From the NCBI RefSeq assembly GCF_000227135.1, contig NC_018250.1, positions 341,583 through 405,582 on the forward strand: 64,000 nt of DNA. Direction: 5' to 3'. The stretch is from Leishmania donovani (Eukaryota > Euglenozoa > Kinetoplastea > Trypanosomatida > Trypanosomatidae). The translations under genes and the position numbers were made by a program. The notes under the pieces were generated by a model. It did no database searches. It saw only the letters and a program-made list of their open reading frames with translations, and was not told where the DNA came from. Below, piece by piece: positions 33,141 to 43,014 of this stretch (position 1 is the stretch's first letter; the number at the start of each line of letters is the position of its first letter).

Positions 33141-34525
33141 AGGGGCAGCCGTACACCCCCAATAGGGGAAGCGCGTGCAGCACGCGTGAGAACAACTCTC
33201 ACGAGAATCACAAGAACAAAGGAACAGAGAGAGAAGTAGGCGACTCCTCGGAGAAGTCAGCTCCTCGCGCTAGGCACACTCGCACACGCCGCGCCTTCAG
33301 CGCTGGACCCCGTCTTTTTTCGCACTCCTCCATCCTCCCTTGGAAATGCTGAGCGCATGAGAGTGCCGAAAATGAAAATTTAAGTGGACGGCAAGAGGAC
33401 GCAGGGAATGACCGTCGTGAGAGAGCAGCGAGCACCACCACGCTGAAGCACACAGGCTCCTATACGAAAAGATGGAGAGAGAGCGCACCCCCTTCCCAGT
33501 CTTTGTGCTAACAGTGCCAGCGTGGCGCACCGCGCGCCGTGAAGTGAAAACGGCGTTATCGGTGGTGAAGCTGGTTTGGAACATAAAGCGGCGCTGGCAT
33601 GAGACGCGGTGAGGCGGGTCAGAGGGTGGGATGGGCGAAAGGCACAAAAAAAAAAGAAAGGTGTCGGTGGTGTGGCGCGCAGAGGAGGAGGAGCGCGACA
33701 CCGACGCAGAAAGCGGCGGGGGTGGAAAATACGTCCAGACTTGAAAAAGCGAGACGAAAGACAACGAACGGCAAGTCCGTGGCAAGCGCGACGAGAAGCA
33801 GAAAGCAGAAAGAGGGTAAAACGATGGGAAGCAGGGTAGCAGGCCTAGACGGTGTTGCATGCAAACGCTTCGCAAGTCAGAGAGAGAGGGGAGGCGAAGG
33901 TGGGAGGGGCAAAAGGGGGTGTTCGGAGCAGCAGCCGCAGCGGCACGAAAAGATTGACAAACACAACCACACCGGAAGAAAAAAGAGGGCACGCATACGC
34001 ACACAGACGAATAAGACAGAGAGAGGGCGAGATAGCGGCGAAAGAGAGAAGTGCGCTGCAGGTGAGGGAAGAAGGACAAGTAGGGGGTGGGGAGAACTCG
34101 GTGCGTTTGCGAGTAACGTCGTGTGGAGCGTCATTCTGAGAAAGGAAAGGGGAGCAGATGATCTGCACGGAGAAGCAGCCTAGTCTGTCACACGAAGCAT
34201 CAGAGACAGGGCCGCTCACCTCTCTCCGTACGCACGTACACGACGTATGGCATGCAACAAAAAAAATGCGATGGGGTTCTGCGTTTCCTGCATGACTCTC
34301 TCGTGTTTCCCTTGGCTGGGAAACGCCCCCACGGGCCTCCCTCCCCTCCCCTCGTGAGGAAAGCAAAGAAAGAGGAAAGGAGAGGAACAAAGAACGGACG
34401 GGTGACTGCGCGAAAGGCGGAAATACGAGAGAGGGCAGGTACGCGACACACGGGGCCTCCGATGAGGCATTCAACGGCACAGGTTGCGCAGCGGCATGCG
34501 CATATCTGAGAGCAGGCAAACGGGT
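33141..34525. other. Spacer downstream of the large Tc38-like gene
   Basis: About 1.4 kb without a recognised gene. It is purine-rich on the plus strand from about 33600. Probably the 3' UTR of the gene ending at 34526. Confidence 0.55.
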
Positions 34526-36964
34526 TCACATGGGGTCGAAGGGCGCGGAAATCAGGCGAAGAGCCTCATCCGGATTCATCAAGCACTCCACATTGCACAA
34601 CACATTGCCCGGTAATTTGTCTAAACTGCCGCACTCCAGGACCCCGGAGCCGCCGGCTTGCGTCAGTCCCATCCAGAGCGCAGCCGACTTCTTCATCACC
34701 TCGATGGGAGCGGAGTTCACGTCCACCACCCCACCCGCGGCAAGCACGTCCTGAGCCTGGTACCACAAGGACCGCCCTTGCGTGTGCTTAGGCGAGGAGT
34801 GGGTTGCGACGAACCGCGCGATCGCAAGGTCCTCCTCGTCCACCTCGATCTCTGAGGAGTCAAAGGTGTGAGCGGCGGCAGAAGCACAGGGCCGCGCTAT
34901 ATCCTGGTTCCTACCCAGGCCTTGCTGCACTGGCACCGCTCCCTGAGCATCTACACAACTTCGGCGCTCCGCCGACTTCCGGGACTCCTTCAAGCCTGCG
35001 TCTTCAGTGCCACGTTCCACGTCTGCAGCGGAAGCACGCCTCACGACCGCGGCAACTTCGGGGTGCTGATTGACCAACGACTCGTAGAGCAGGGCCGTGT
35101 ACGGTAGGCGTTGGCCGCTCACCCCATTCAGCGGCACACCAGGGTTTTCAAACTCCGCCGTCAGCACGACGGATGGCACGAGATACGAGTCGGGGAAGTA
35201 CACCTGCGATAGGTGGTACCAGTACTCGAGCATCCCAGCAGAGGCCTGCGCAGGCGTCGTCGCGCTCTGTGTGGTGGCGATCGTCGCATCACAGCACGAC
35301 AGAGTCATTCCACCCCGAGGTTCTGTCGATGCTGCGTCGACACTCACAGTAGCCGTCGGTGCAGTCGCGTCTTTTGCCGCTTCTCCGTCAGCCGCGCTTA
35401 CCTCCCCATCCCAGATCCCAGCAGCCTCAGCACCGTCACGGATGTAGTGCACCTCGGCCGCACCAGCTGCCGTTGGCAGAAGCCCTACTGCATCGGGGCG
35501 GAGCTTCAGTTTCAACATGCGGAGCTGTCGCAACGTGAAGTACACAGGCAGCGACCACTTCTTGACTCGCATGTCTTCCAGCGCGCTCGTGAGAATCCTC
35601 GAAAACCCACCTGGTTCACTGCCGTAGTGCCTTGCATCGCCCAGGTGGGATAGAAAGCTCGTCTGCTGCCGCGCATGCGCTCCCATGGCGTCGCCGCCGC
35701 TCTCCGGGAGGCTGACTGGGGCCTCGGCAGCGAACATATATATGAGCTTGCAACGCTTCGCGAGAATAATGCACCTCTGCATCACTGTCGCGGCATCCTC
35801 GATGAGCGATATGTGCACAATTTTGGACGGAACTGAAATCGGCAAGATGTGTTCGGTCTGTCCAGGTTTCGGTAAGACGCCGATGTTCGACCACTGTTTT
35901 AGGGTGCCCCACCACTGCGAGCGATACCCATGTCGATGGGCAAGAATGTTGAGGGTGTGCTGGCGCGGTGAAGAGTACGGACGGCGCGTGCTAATCGAGT
36001 ACATATGCCGGCGCCCTTGAGGGCAGAGATGATCGCTGGTAGAGTTTGGAAAACGCCCCTGCAGCTTCTGAACACCTTCGGCGATGCGATGCTCCCGAAA
36101 AAACGTGAGCGAAGCCGCTTCATCGAACATGGGAGTCGGCTCATCCCAAGGTTGCTGTGGGTTCACCGCAAGTGCCAGCTGCCCGTCACCGCCGGCAAAC
36201 CTCCATTTACGCGGCGGCCACGTAGTAAGAGCCTTGTCGCGCAGGCTATCGTATTCGTCCATCATTTCTCTACCGAGACAATGAGCAGTCAGTGAAGACA
36301 TCGCAGTGCCTTCTTCCGCCAAGTACATCTGATCCATGTTGAAGAGGTAAAGCGGCTTTGTCAAGGTAAGGGTGCAGATGGGGACCTGGTAGTGCGGTGC
36401 ATGTTCCGCTACCTGCGCCTGCATTGCCAGCTGCGCAGCTGCGGCTGCACTCCCCGGCGGTCTCCCTCGACAGCGGCGCGGCAGCGTCGCCTCCTCCATG
36501 CTGTGTTGAGTGTCGGCACCGAAATTGCAGCCCGTCAGCACGGGTCCGGAGGGTGCGCCGTGTCCGACCGCCTCATGCTCCGCTGTGGTGAGCAGATGAT
36601 CAGGAGCCTCGGCGTCAGCAGCGTTTGTCGCTTGCGGGCCTGCGCCGTGCGCTGCCACCGGTCTTGCCGCGGCCGCGTCTTTGGCTTTCCGCCTGCCCTT
36701 CCGTTGCACTGCAGCCTCCCTCCTCGCCTGCTCAGGGGCGTAGCGGGACAGGAGTGGGTGATGGGCGTAGGGATCAATGCGAAGGGGGTTCGGCACATTG
36801 TAGAAAGACGCTCTCGTTTTTACGGCAAGGAAGTCTTCCTCGTCCAGCCACAGACAGGAGGACGACAGAGGATTCGACGGCAAAAACTTCTGTTGAGCGA
36901 AGCGCTGCAGAGCCGGGAAGCCTTGGGTGAAGACCACTGAGACGCGATACGTATGCTTCAGCAT
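34526..36964 (-). CDS. Large Tc38/p38-like protein with ArdC-N-like repeats, probably kinetoplast
   Basis: An 812-aa protein related to its upstream neighbour at 39491-40537. Shared motifs are TLTKPLYLFNMDQM (about 197-211), GYRSQWWGTLKQW (about 344-357), VYFTLRQL (about 473) and a C-terminal NVECLMNPDEAL (about 788). The Y-x-S-x-x-W-x-T-x-x-Q pattern resembles the ArdC N-terminal ssDNA-binding domain, which has been proposed to underlie kinetoplastid Tc38/p38 proteins. Long Ala/Glu/Ser-rich linkers separate the conserved parts. I start at MLKHTYRVSV (mitochondrial-type N-terminus), because an acceptor (TTTCCTTTTATGCTTAAG, 36990-37007) lies just upstream; the frame is open to 37417 but the extra part looks like leader sequence. 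Inferred role: binding single-stranded kinetoplast DNA. Confidence 0.6.
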   Translation of the reverse strand: MLKHTYRVSVVFTQGFPALQRFAQQKFLPSNPLSSSCLWLDEEDFLAVKTRASFYNVPNPLRIDPYAHHPLLSRYAPEQARREAAVQRKGRRKAKDAAAARPVAAHGAGPQATNAADAEAPDHLLTTAEHEAVGHGAPSGPVLTGCNFGADTQHSMEEATLPRRCRGRPPGSAAAAAQLAMQAQVAEHAPHYQVPICTLTLTKPLYLFNMDQMYLAEEGTAMSSLTAHCLGREMMDEYDSLRDKALTTWPPRKWRFAGGDGQLALAVNPQQPWDEPTPMFDEAASLTFFREHRIAEGVQKLQGRFPNSTSDHLCPQGRRHMYSISTRRPYSSPRQHTLNILAHRHGYRSQWWGTLKQWSNIGVLPKPGQTEHILPISVPSKIVHISLIEDAATVMQRCIILAKRCKLIYMFAAEAPVSLPESGGDAMGAHARQQTSFLSHLGDARHYGSEPGGFSRILTSALEDMRVKKWSLPVYFTLRQLRMLKLKLRPDAVGLLPTAAGAAEVHYIRDGAEAAGIWDGEVSAADGEAAKDATAPTATVSVDAASTEPRGGMTLSCCDATIATTQSATTPAQASAGMLEYWYHLSQVYFPDSYLVPSVVLTAEFENPGVPLNGVSGQRLPYTALLYESLVNQHPEVAAVVRRASAADVERGTEDAGLKESRKSAERRSCVDAQGAVPVQQGLGRNQDIARPCASAAAHTFDSSEIEVDEEDLAIARFVATHSSPKHTQGRSLWYQAQDVLAAGGVVDVNSAPIEVMKKSAALWMGLTQAGGSGVLECGSLDKLPGNVLCNVECLMNPDEALRLISAPFDPM

Positions 36965-36989
36965 TGAATGGTATCCCACTGAAGCCCTT

Positions 36990-37007
36990 CTTAAGCATAA
37001 AAGGAAA
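36990..37007 (-). promoter_or_regulatory. Predicted spliced-leader acceptor for the large Tc38-like gene
   Basis: The minus strand reads TTTCCTTTTATGCTTAAG; the AG at 36990-36991 would give a 25-nt 5' UTR before the ATG at 36964. It decides against the longer frame starting at 37417. Confidence 0.5.
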
Positions 37008-39490
37008 CCTTCATCCGCCTCCTTTCTCTCTCGGAGTGGATGGAGGCATGTTGATAGGGCATAGGAGTAGTTGTGCGTGCACATGCGCCGTTTGGGGTGG
37101 GGGGGGGGGCGTACAACACCATGCCCGTGTACGTGCACCGACAGACACGAGAGCAGAAAAATGCACCAACGCCGCACAGCGATGCGAAACATGCGTGCAA
37201 GCGAGGAAGAAAGGGGGGGGGACATAGAGGGTTGAGGAGATCGACGTGCTTCGGGTAACAGTCGAGGGTGCAGTCGACACAACAAAGACGAGTGCTGCAT
37301 TGAGCCCGGCAGCGATGCGCAACGCTCATCACAGAGGTGCCACATACAAGCGTGCAGAGAGAAACGGCGGTATGGAAAGAACGCGCATGACGAGGTGCTT
37401 CCAGCATGCATTAACATTCACGGAGAGAGACGCACACACACACACACACACACACTGTGCGCGTGCAGGCGGGGTGTGTGCGTCAGCCCGCCTGAATGAG
37501 CACGTATGATCCCTTTCCTTCGTTCTTTCATGTGCATAGGCCTCAGCAGGCACTTCATGTGCATCGCAAGTGTCTCTTTAATGTATCCCCTCATCATTTT
37601 GTTGTGGGGGAGTGGGTGGAAAGTTGTTTCGTCTCTCTCCTAGGCGACGCACGTGGTTCTCTATCTTCTCTTCTTTGGCTGCATTGCGTGTCGACGCATG
37701 GCCCTTCTCTTGTATACTTTCAAAACAAGCATTCTTTCGAGGGGGAAGAGAGACACAGACAGAGAGGAAGGAGGGGTGGTGGCGGTCATCCACACCATTT
37801 TCAACGAGCCATCGCAAAAACAGCCAAACCAAAGGAGGAAGCACAACGTAAAGCAACACCACAACAAGGGAAGAGAAAGAGAGATGTATGCACGCATGCT
37901 TGTATGTGTAGAAATCCCGAGACGACTCGATCTTCTCGGGGGGGGGGGACTGAAGATGTGGTTCAGGGGAGCAATGAAGATTTGAGGCAGGAAAGAGGGC
38001 TTGGACCCCTCTTCCCCCCATCATCCTCGTCATCGGCGTGCCTTAATGCGTGTTTCAACGCGTCGGCAGCACCGCGGGGAGCGCTAAAACTGGTCGGCAA
38101 CAACAAAGAAGGAAAGGAAGGGAGAGCAAAGGGGGCCCCCTCCCTCCCTCCCTCTCTGACAGCAAACAACAAACGAGGTATCATCACAGTACGCACATCG
38201 CGCAGATGGGCACTAAAACCTCACTCGACCGATACTCTATGATTATGAACACAAGGCGCCTTCTACTCTCATCTCAAGAGGCCCTCCCCCTCTCCCAAGA
38301 AACATAAAAATACGAAAAAAGGCACACGCGTTAATACGCCCCTAAGTCGCGGGATATCATGCGCGCACACATGCGCTATTCGCTTTTTGTTCCTTGTTGG
38401 TGTTCCTCCCGTCTTGGTGGCACTCGCACGCTTCAGGCAGGGCGAGGCAGGGGTCGCTCTTTGCCGAAGTGTGCCCTCTCCCCTCCGCCACGCTCGCAAA
38501 GCCAACACGCAAGAACCAGAAAGGAACGGAAGCGCCACCGAGCGATGGGCACGGTCGTCCAAGACACGCGCGCCGTCGCGTAGTGGCACAACAAAAGCAG
38601 AAAGCATGAGTATGCATGCATTCATGTACGCCATACACCACCAAGAAGCGTGCACAACGAAGTGTCAAGCACATTGAAGTACAGGAACAGAAAAGGAGAA
38701 AGGGGTGATGGCGATCAAGCGCCTGACACTACAGTACTGCACCACAGAGGGCAAGAAGAGAAGGAGCGAGGACAAAACGAGCGGCTGTCATCTCCCGTGC
38801 ACCCGACCCATCGCCCCCACCTTCCACCGGTCCTTTCATGCCTCGAGTGCACGGACCACCATCACCACCGCCCGCCTTTCCTCTCTTCTTCCCTTGTCAG
38901 CTTCTTATATCTCGCACATCTTCGTGCCTCGCCTCCTGTGGTGTCCGGCGGAGCTTCGTGTTGCCTCTCTATGAAGTCACCATCGCAGACTTGAACGCAA
39001 CGCCAGCATCTTCACAACAGCAATGAACTGCAATGGCAACGCCGCCGCGGCTGCTTGGTGTGCCGAAGCGCGTGCGCAAACATACATGCACAGGCACAGA
39101 GATGCGGAAAGAGAACAAGACGGCCTTCTCCATTCCGTGAAGTGCACAGGATAGCCAACGGCATCAATGAGCATCCTCCCATCCATACACACACACACAC
39201 AGAAACACAGACACGCGCGATGGGATGCTTAAGGGGAGAAAGAGAAAACTAAAAAAAGACAGCATCACTAAATCTCACAAACCCAATGTAGCACCAAAGA
39301 CAGACGCGACAGAACAGCGAAAAAAGGGAGAGAGTGAGAGACGTCAAGGAAGAAGGAAGGGCGGGAACGCATGCGCGCACCGCATCCACGCTGCTCCCGC
39401 ATCCTTGTCTCCCGTCGCTCCATCACGCGGAACAGGTTTCTCCACCGTCGCCTGCTCCATTCCCTTTGCGTCTTTGCCGCCGTCGCCCGC
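37008..39490. other. 2.5-kb spacer between the two Tc38-like genes
   Basis: No gene is recognised. It contains an (AC)n run at 37432-37455 and mixed low-complexity sequence. It is probably 3' UTR of the gene ending at 39491 plus the 5' flank of the next. Confidence 0.55.
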
Positions 39491-40537
39491 CTACTGAATG
39501 AACAGACCCGCGCGTGCGAACGCCTCATCTGGGTTCGACAGCTGCTCCACGTTGAACAGCTCGTACTGGACCGGGGCCGAAGACCCAGTGCTGAACGGCA
39601 CACCACGGCGCTTTTCGCTCTCCTTGATGGGCCACTGGTAAAGCTCGGCATCACGGCCGGTCAGCCAGTAGTTGCTGCGGAACGTCTTCGGGAACTTCCT
39701 GGTGTTTTCCGACATGATGGGCTCCCCAGATAGAAGGAAGGTCGGCACATTCACCGGCGCACGCTGCAGCGTCTTCAGCGCCAGGTGCGGGTCCTCCAGC
39801 TGGTCCACGTTGTAGATAAGGTGACGGTCGCCCGTTGTCGCCTCCTGGACCACTGGCAACTGATCCGGCAGCGGGGCGAGCTTGAAAAACTCCATCTGGC
39901 GGCGGGTGAAGTACAGGCCGCTGTTGAAGTCGTTCGACTTGATGTGATCCTGCAGAAGCTGGAAGGCCTCCCCCTTCTTGCTGTACACGCGGCGACTGCC
40001 ACCGCTAACGGGGTACTGCTGGAGGACTTCTCCGCCGCTGAGCTGGCTGGAGTGAAAGAGCTTGATCTGAGACTTGGTCAGGAGGATGCTCGACCGTGCG
40101 TTGGCCTTAAACTGCAGATTCTCCTTGTACGCTTGCCCACGTGTGATCCACCACTTGCTTTGGTAGCTGTGCCGCTGCGCGCGGTCATTGAGCTCGAACT
40201 GCAGTCGCTCACCGTAGACCTTGCGGCTGCTGTAGCTGCTGTGCTTCGGCGCCTCCATCACCTCCGGAGGCGCGAGGAGCTGATCAAAGTTGAACAGCTC
40301 AAGCTGCTTGTCCAAAACCAGCTGCGTGGGCAGGGCACCTGGCTCCGGCTTCATGCCTAGGCGATCCGCCTCCCAGTCCTCGATCCACACATTACTGGGG
40401 CTGTTGCGCGCCCGCTGGTTGCTCTCCAGAATGTGGTGCTGCTGACTGAAAACAACGATGGTGCGGCCATCAGTGGCGATTACGGCACCAGCAGACACGC
40501 GCTGCACCAGCGCAGACAAAGACACGCGACGGAGCAT
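39491..40537 (-). CDS. Tc38/p38-like kinetoplast ssDNA-binding protein
   Basis: A 348-aa (about 39 kDa) protein beginning MLRRVSLSALVQRVSAG, a typical mitochondrial presequence. It is built from degenerate repeats of two motifs. One is a W/Y-x-T-x-x-Q element: SKWWITRGQA (127-136), SSILLTKSQI (149-158), SGLYFTRRQM (206-215), SNYWLTGRDA (288-297). The other is an LFNxxQL element: LFNFDQL (81-87), LFHSSQL (160-166), IYNVDQL (241-247), LFNVEQL (327-333). The first resembles the ArdC-N signature (Y-x-S-x-x-W-x-T-x-x-Q-A). Size, targeting signal and domain type match T. cruzi Tc38 / T. brucei p38, reported to bind GT-rich single strands and minicircle replication sequences in the kinetoplast. It is followed 2.5 kb downstream by its larger paralogue. 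The family link is by motif recognition, not alignment. Confidence 0.68.
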   Translation of the reverse strand: MLRRVSLSALVQRVSAGAVIATDGRTIVVFSQQHHILESNQRARNSPSNVWIEDWEADRLGMKPEPGALPTQLVLDKQLELFNFDQLLAPPEVMEAPKHSSYSSRKVYGERLQFELNDRAQRHSYQSKWWITRGQAYKENLQFKANARSSILLTKSQIKLFHSSQLSGGEVLQQYPVSGGSRRVYSKKGEAFQLLQDHIKSNDFNSGLYFTRRQMEFFKLAPLPDQLPVVQEATTGDRHLIYNVDQLEDPHLALKTLQRAPVNVPTFLLSGEPIMSENTRKFPKTFRSNYWLTGRDAELYQWPIKESEKRRGVPFSTGSSAPVQYELFNVEQLSNPDEAFARAGLFIQ

Positions 40538-40575
40538 GTTGCGTGTGCTTGTGTTGCGCGACTGTGAAGGAACTT

Positions 40576-40596
40576 CTAAATATTACAAAAAGAAAA
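40576..40596 (-). promoter_or_regulatory. Predicted spliced-leader acceptor for the Tc38-like gene
   Basis: The minus strand reads TTTTCTTTTTG then TAATATTTAG, giving a 38-nt 5' UTR before the ATG at 40537. Confidence 0.5.
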
Positions 40597-41652
40597 CCGT
40601 GAGAAATGGAGGTGTGTGTGTGTGTGTATGTGCTTGCCTCTATGACGTGTGGGAGGGGGTCGGGAATGAAAGCGGACGAGAAAGAGAGAGCTGCTCGAGC
40701 GTGCGTCCGCTGCGTGGCCGTAGGAAGAAGCAGGAGGAGGGGGAAAGGGGGCTTAGGATCTCTAAAAGGAGGTGGGAGATTAGCGTAAGGGAGAGGCGCG
40801 AAACCACCAGTGCGGTGTTGCCCAACAGCGCAAGACGAAAAAAAAAGAGGAGGTGTGCTGCAGGCAAGCTGGAGGGGGATAGGGTGGGAAGCGGGGTGAT
40901 GGTGGAAAAACGGGAGGATGTATGCGTGAGGAAGGCAGAGAGCAAGACGAGCGAAGGATGGGAAGAAGAGAGGAAGAAGAGGGCGAGTAGTAAAAACGTG
41001 GCCACGACTGTGTGTGTGTGTGTGTGTGTGTGATGTTTTGCGCTCTCTGTTTCTCTTTGCGTTTCTCTATCTCTGTGCCAATCGCAAAAGTGTGCGTAAA
41101 GAACACAGCCGCGCATGTGGTACGAGGTGGGGGAGGGAAGAGGTCGCAGATCGCAAGAATTAGATGCGAGTAGCAATCAGCCGTGAAAACCGAGTCGGCA
41201 ATCATCATCGCACGGAGCATCGGCGCGTGCGGAAGCCACCTGCACGCATACACGCACACGAATTCGTATTTGCGGCGTTCCACTTTTGCGCCGGTGTGTG
41301 TGTGTGTGTGTGTGTGTGCGCACGTGAGTCAGCTCACCTCTGTTCATTCTGTTCGTGTGTTGTTGGTGAGGGCGGTGCTATTTTACCTTTTTCTCGTTTT
41401 TTTTTCTTTCGTTGCGCGTGGCATGCTGCCCTTTCGCTTCTTCCGTCGATAGAGAACTCGCGTTTGGCAGCGCGGCGGTGCGCCGAGGAAGCAGTGCAGG
41501 CGTCAGAGAGGCATGTGCGGATGCAGGCGCGAACGATCTGTGAGAAGCGTCAGAGCGCACACGAGGGAGGGAAAGGGGGAGGGTACGCACACACCACAGC
41601 GCTAGTTGGCAGATGCGAGCCCGACAGCACACAGACACGCATGCTAAAACCC
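40597..41652. other. Spacer with two (TG)n runs
   Basis: About 1 kb, no gene recognised. TG runs lie at 41009-41032 and about 41293-41319. It is likely the 3' UTR of the small gene at 41653-42027 and 5' flank of the Tc38-like gene. Confidence 0.55.
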
Positions 41653-42027
41653 CTAGGATGAGTTATAGTGCTTACGAAACGCCTGCGTGTTTATCCGCGG
41701 TGGCCGCCCTGCGCGTCTCTTGTAGTGGAACGTGGCACCCGGGTCTGACAAGCGCGAGACGCGCCCACCAGGACGCGACAGCAGCGACCCTTGCGCGTTG
41801 GCCACATATGTGTGGCCCTGCCGGTGGCTCGCCGGGTCTGGCAGGCTGCGTTGTGCGAGCTGCAGTATTCCGTGAACGCGATGCAGTGTGGGGGCGTTGC
41901 GGAGCTGCCGAATATCTGGCTGCTTCCACGTGCGCGGCCGCCCATGGCTGGCGCGAGAAGCAAGCAAAGAGGTGCTCGTGGCAAACGGCGTCGCCGGCCG
42001 GCACAACCACAAAGAGCAGTGAAGCAT
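41653..42027 (-). CDS. Small basic protein, probably mitochondrial (function unknown)
   Basis: A 124-aa frame with protein-like composition inside an otherwise low-complexity spacer. Third codon positions are mostly G/C, as in neighbouring genes. It starts MLHCSLWLCRPATPFATSTS, rich in Ser/Ala/Leu and without acidic residues until about position 38, as in a mitochondrial presequence, and ends with a basic tail (HYKRRAGRPPRINTQAFRKH). An in-frame ATG at 42072 would add a Gly/Arg string encoded by a G-run and is less likely. A weak pyrimidine tract lies about 45-80 bases upstream of the ATG. I do not recognise the family; a mitoribosomal protein would fit size and charge. The short length makes this easy to miss, so confidence is moderate. 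Confidence 0.55.
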   Translation of the reverse strand: MLHCSLWLCRPATPFATSTSLLASRASHGRPRTWKQPDIRQLRNAPTLHRVHGILQLAQRSLPDPASHRQGHTYVANAQGSLLSRPGGRVSRLSDPGATFHYKRRAGRPPRINTQAFRKHYNSS

Positions 42028-43014
42028 CCTTCTTTTTTGTCGCCTTCGCTTCCCCCCCCTCCCCGTCCCCACGCGCTTCGAGAGGCAGACGCGAAAGATG
42101 TGCAGGAGTCACCGATGGCACACCGCCTTCTCGAGCACAGGCTGGCGCGAGTAAGATTTGGTAAAACGTGCTGTCGGAACGATGCTGCTGATGAGAGGCA
42201 AAGACGGTGACGCGTCCTTCTCCTCAAGCACCACGCGTCGTGTGGGTAAAGGCAGTGGCGCACCTGTGTAGCGGCAGGCGTCGAAAGAAGCAGAAGAGGG
42301 ACGCAACAGAAAAAAAAGGAGAGAAGTACTGCACGAGTATGGCGTCTGTGCAACAGCAAGAGGGCGTGATGTCAGTGCCGCTGAATGCACCTCTCACCCA
42401 CACACACACACAGACGCACACCCGCCTCGCTTTCCAACCAGTTCAAAGAGAGCTGCCCGCACGGGGTGTAGGTAGTCCCTGCGCACATCGCCTAAGCTCA
42501 TGTAGCGTAGTCGTTCCTGCTGATCCCGGCCCGCCAGCTCTCAGCCGCCGCTTTCGCGGTCTCTTCTCCCATTCGCACTGTTTTTCTTTTTCCTTTTGTG
42601 GGTAGTCAACGTGAAGCAGGTGAGAGCATGGGGCAGGTGTCGTCGTGCATAAGAAGAAGCGGAGGCATGAGGAGCCTCAAACAACGCCGCACAGCGTCGG
42701 CAGTCTACAAGGTTCACGTGCCTTCTTTTCTGTTTTTCGTTCGTCTCGCCGATGTGCTTTCGCCTGTCGCGGATACACTCCTGCGAAGTTGCCGTTGCGC
42801 ATGCCCGCAAGGAAGCACGTCCCTGCCATACACGCGAGTGCCACCCCCCCCCCATTCTCCTCCCAAGATTGGAATACGGACACGTGCAGTCCCCTTCGGC
42901 GTGCTTTTCTTTCCGTTGTGGCATCCCGTGTCGCTGCCCGCGCAATCATCCAAAAGCATGCACGTATAGAGTGAGAGGAAGGCAAAAGCACCGAAACACA
43001 CGCGCATACGGGTG
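42028..43014. other. Spacer between the small basic gene and the 1409-aa gene
   Basis: No gene recognised. It holds a sense-strand pyrimidine tract near 42280-42320, a possible acceptor region for the small gene, and likely the 3' UTR of the large gene. Confidence 0.5.

Noticed and set aside
36965..37418. Upstream start of the large Tc38-like gene (963-aa version from 37417)
   Set aside because: A predicted splice acceptor at 36990-36991 lies inside the extension, and the added residues are Cys/His/Arg-rich leader-like sequence.
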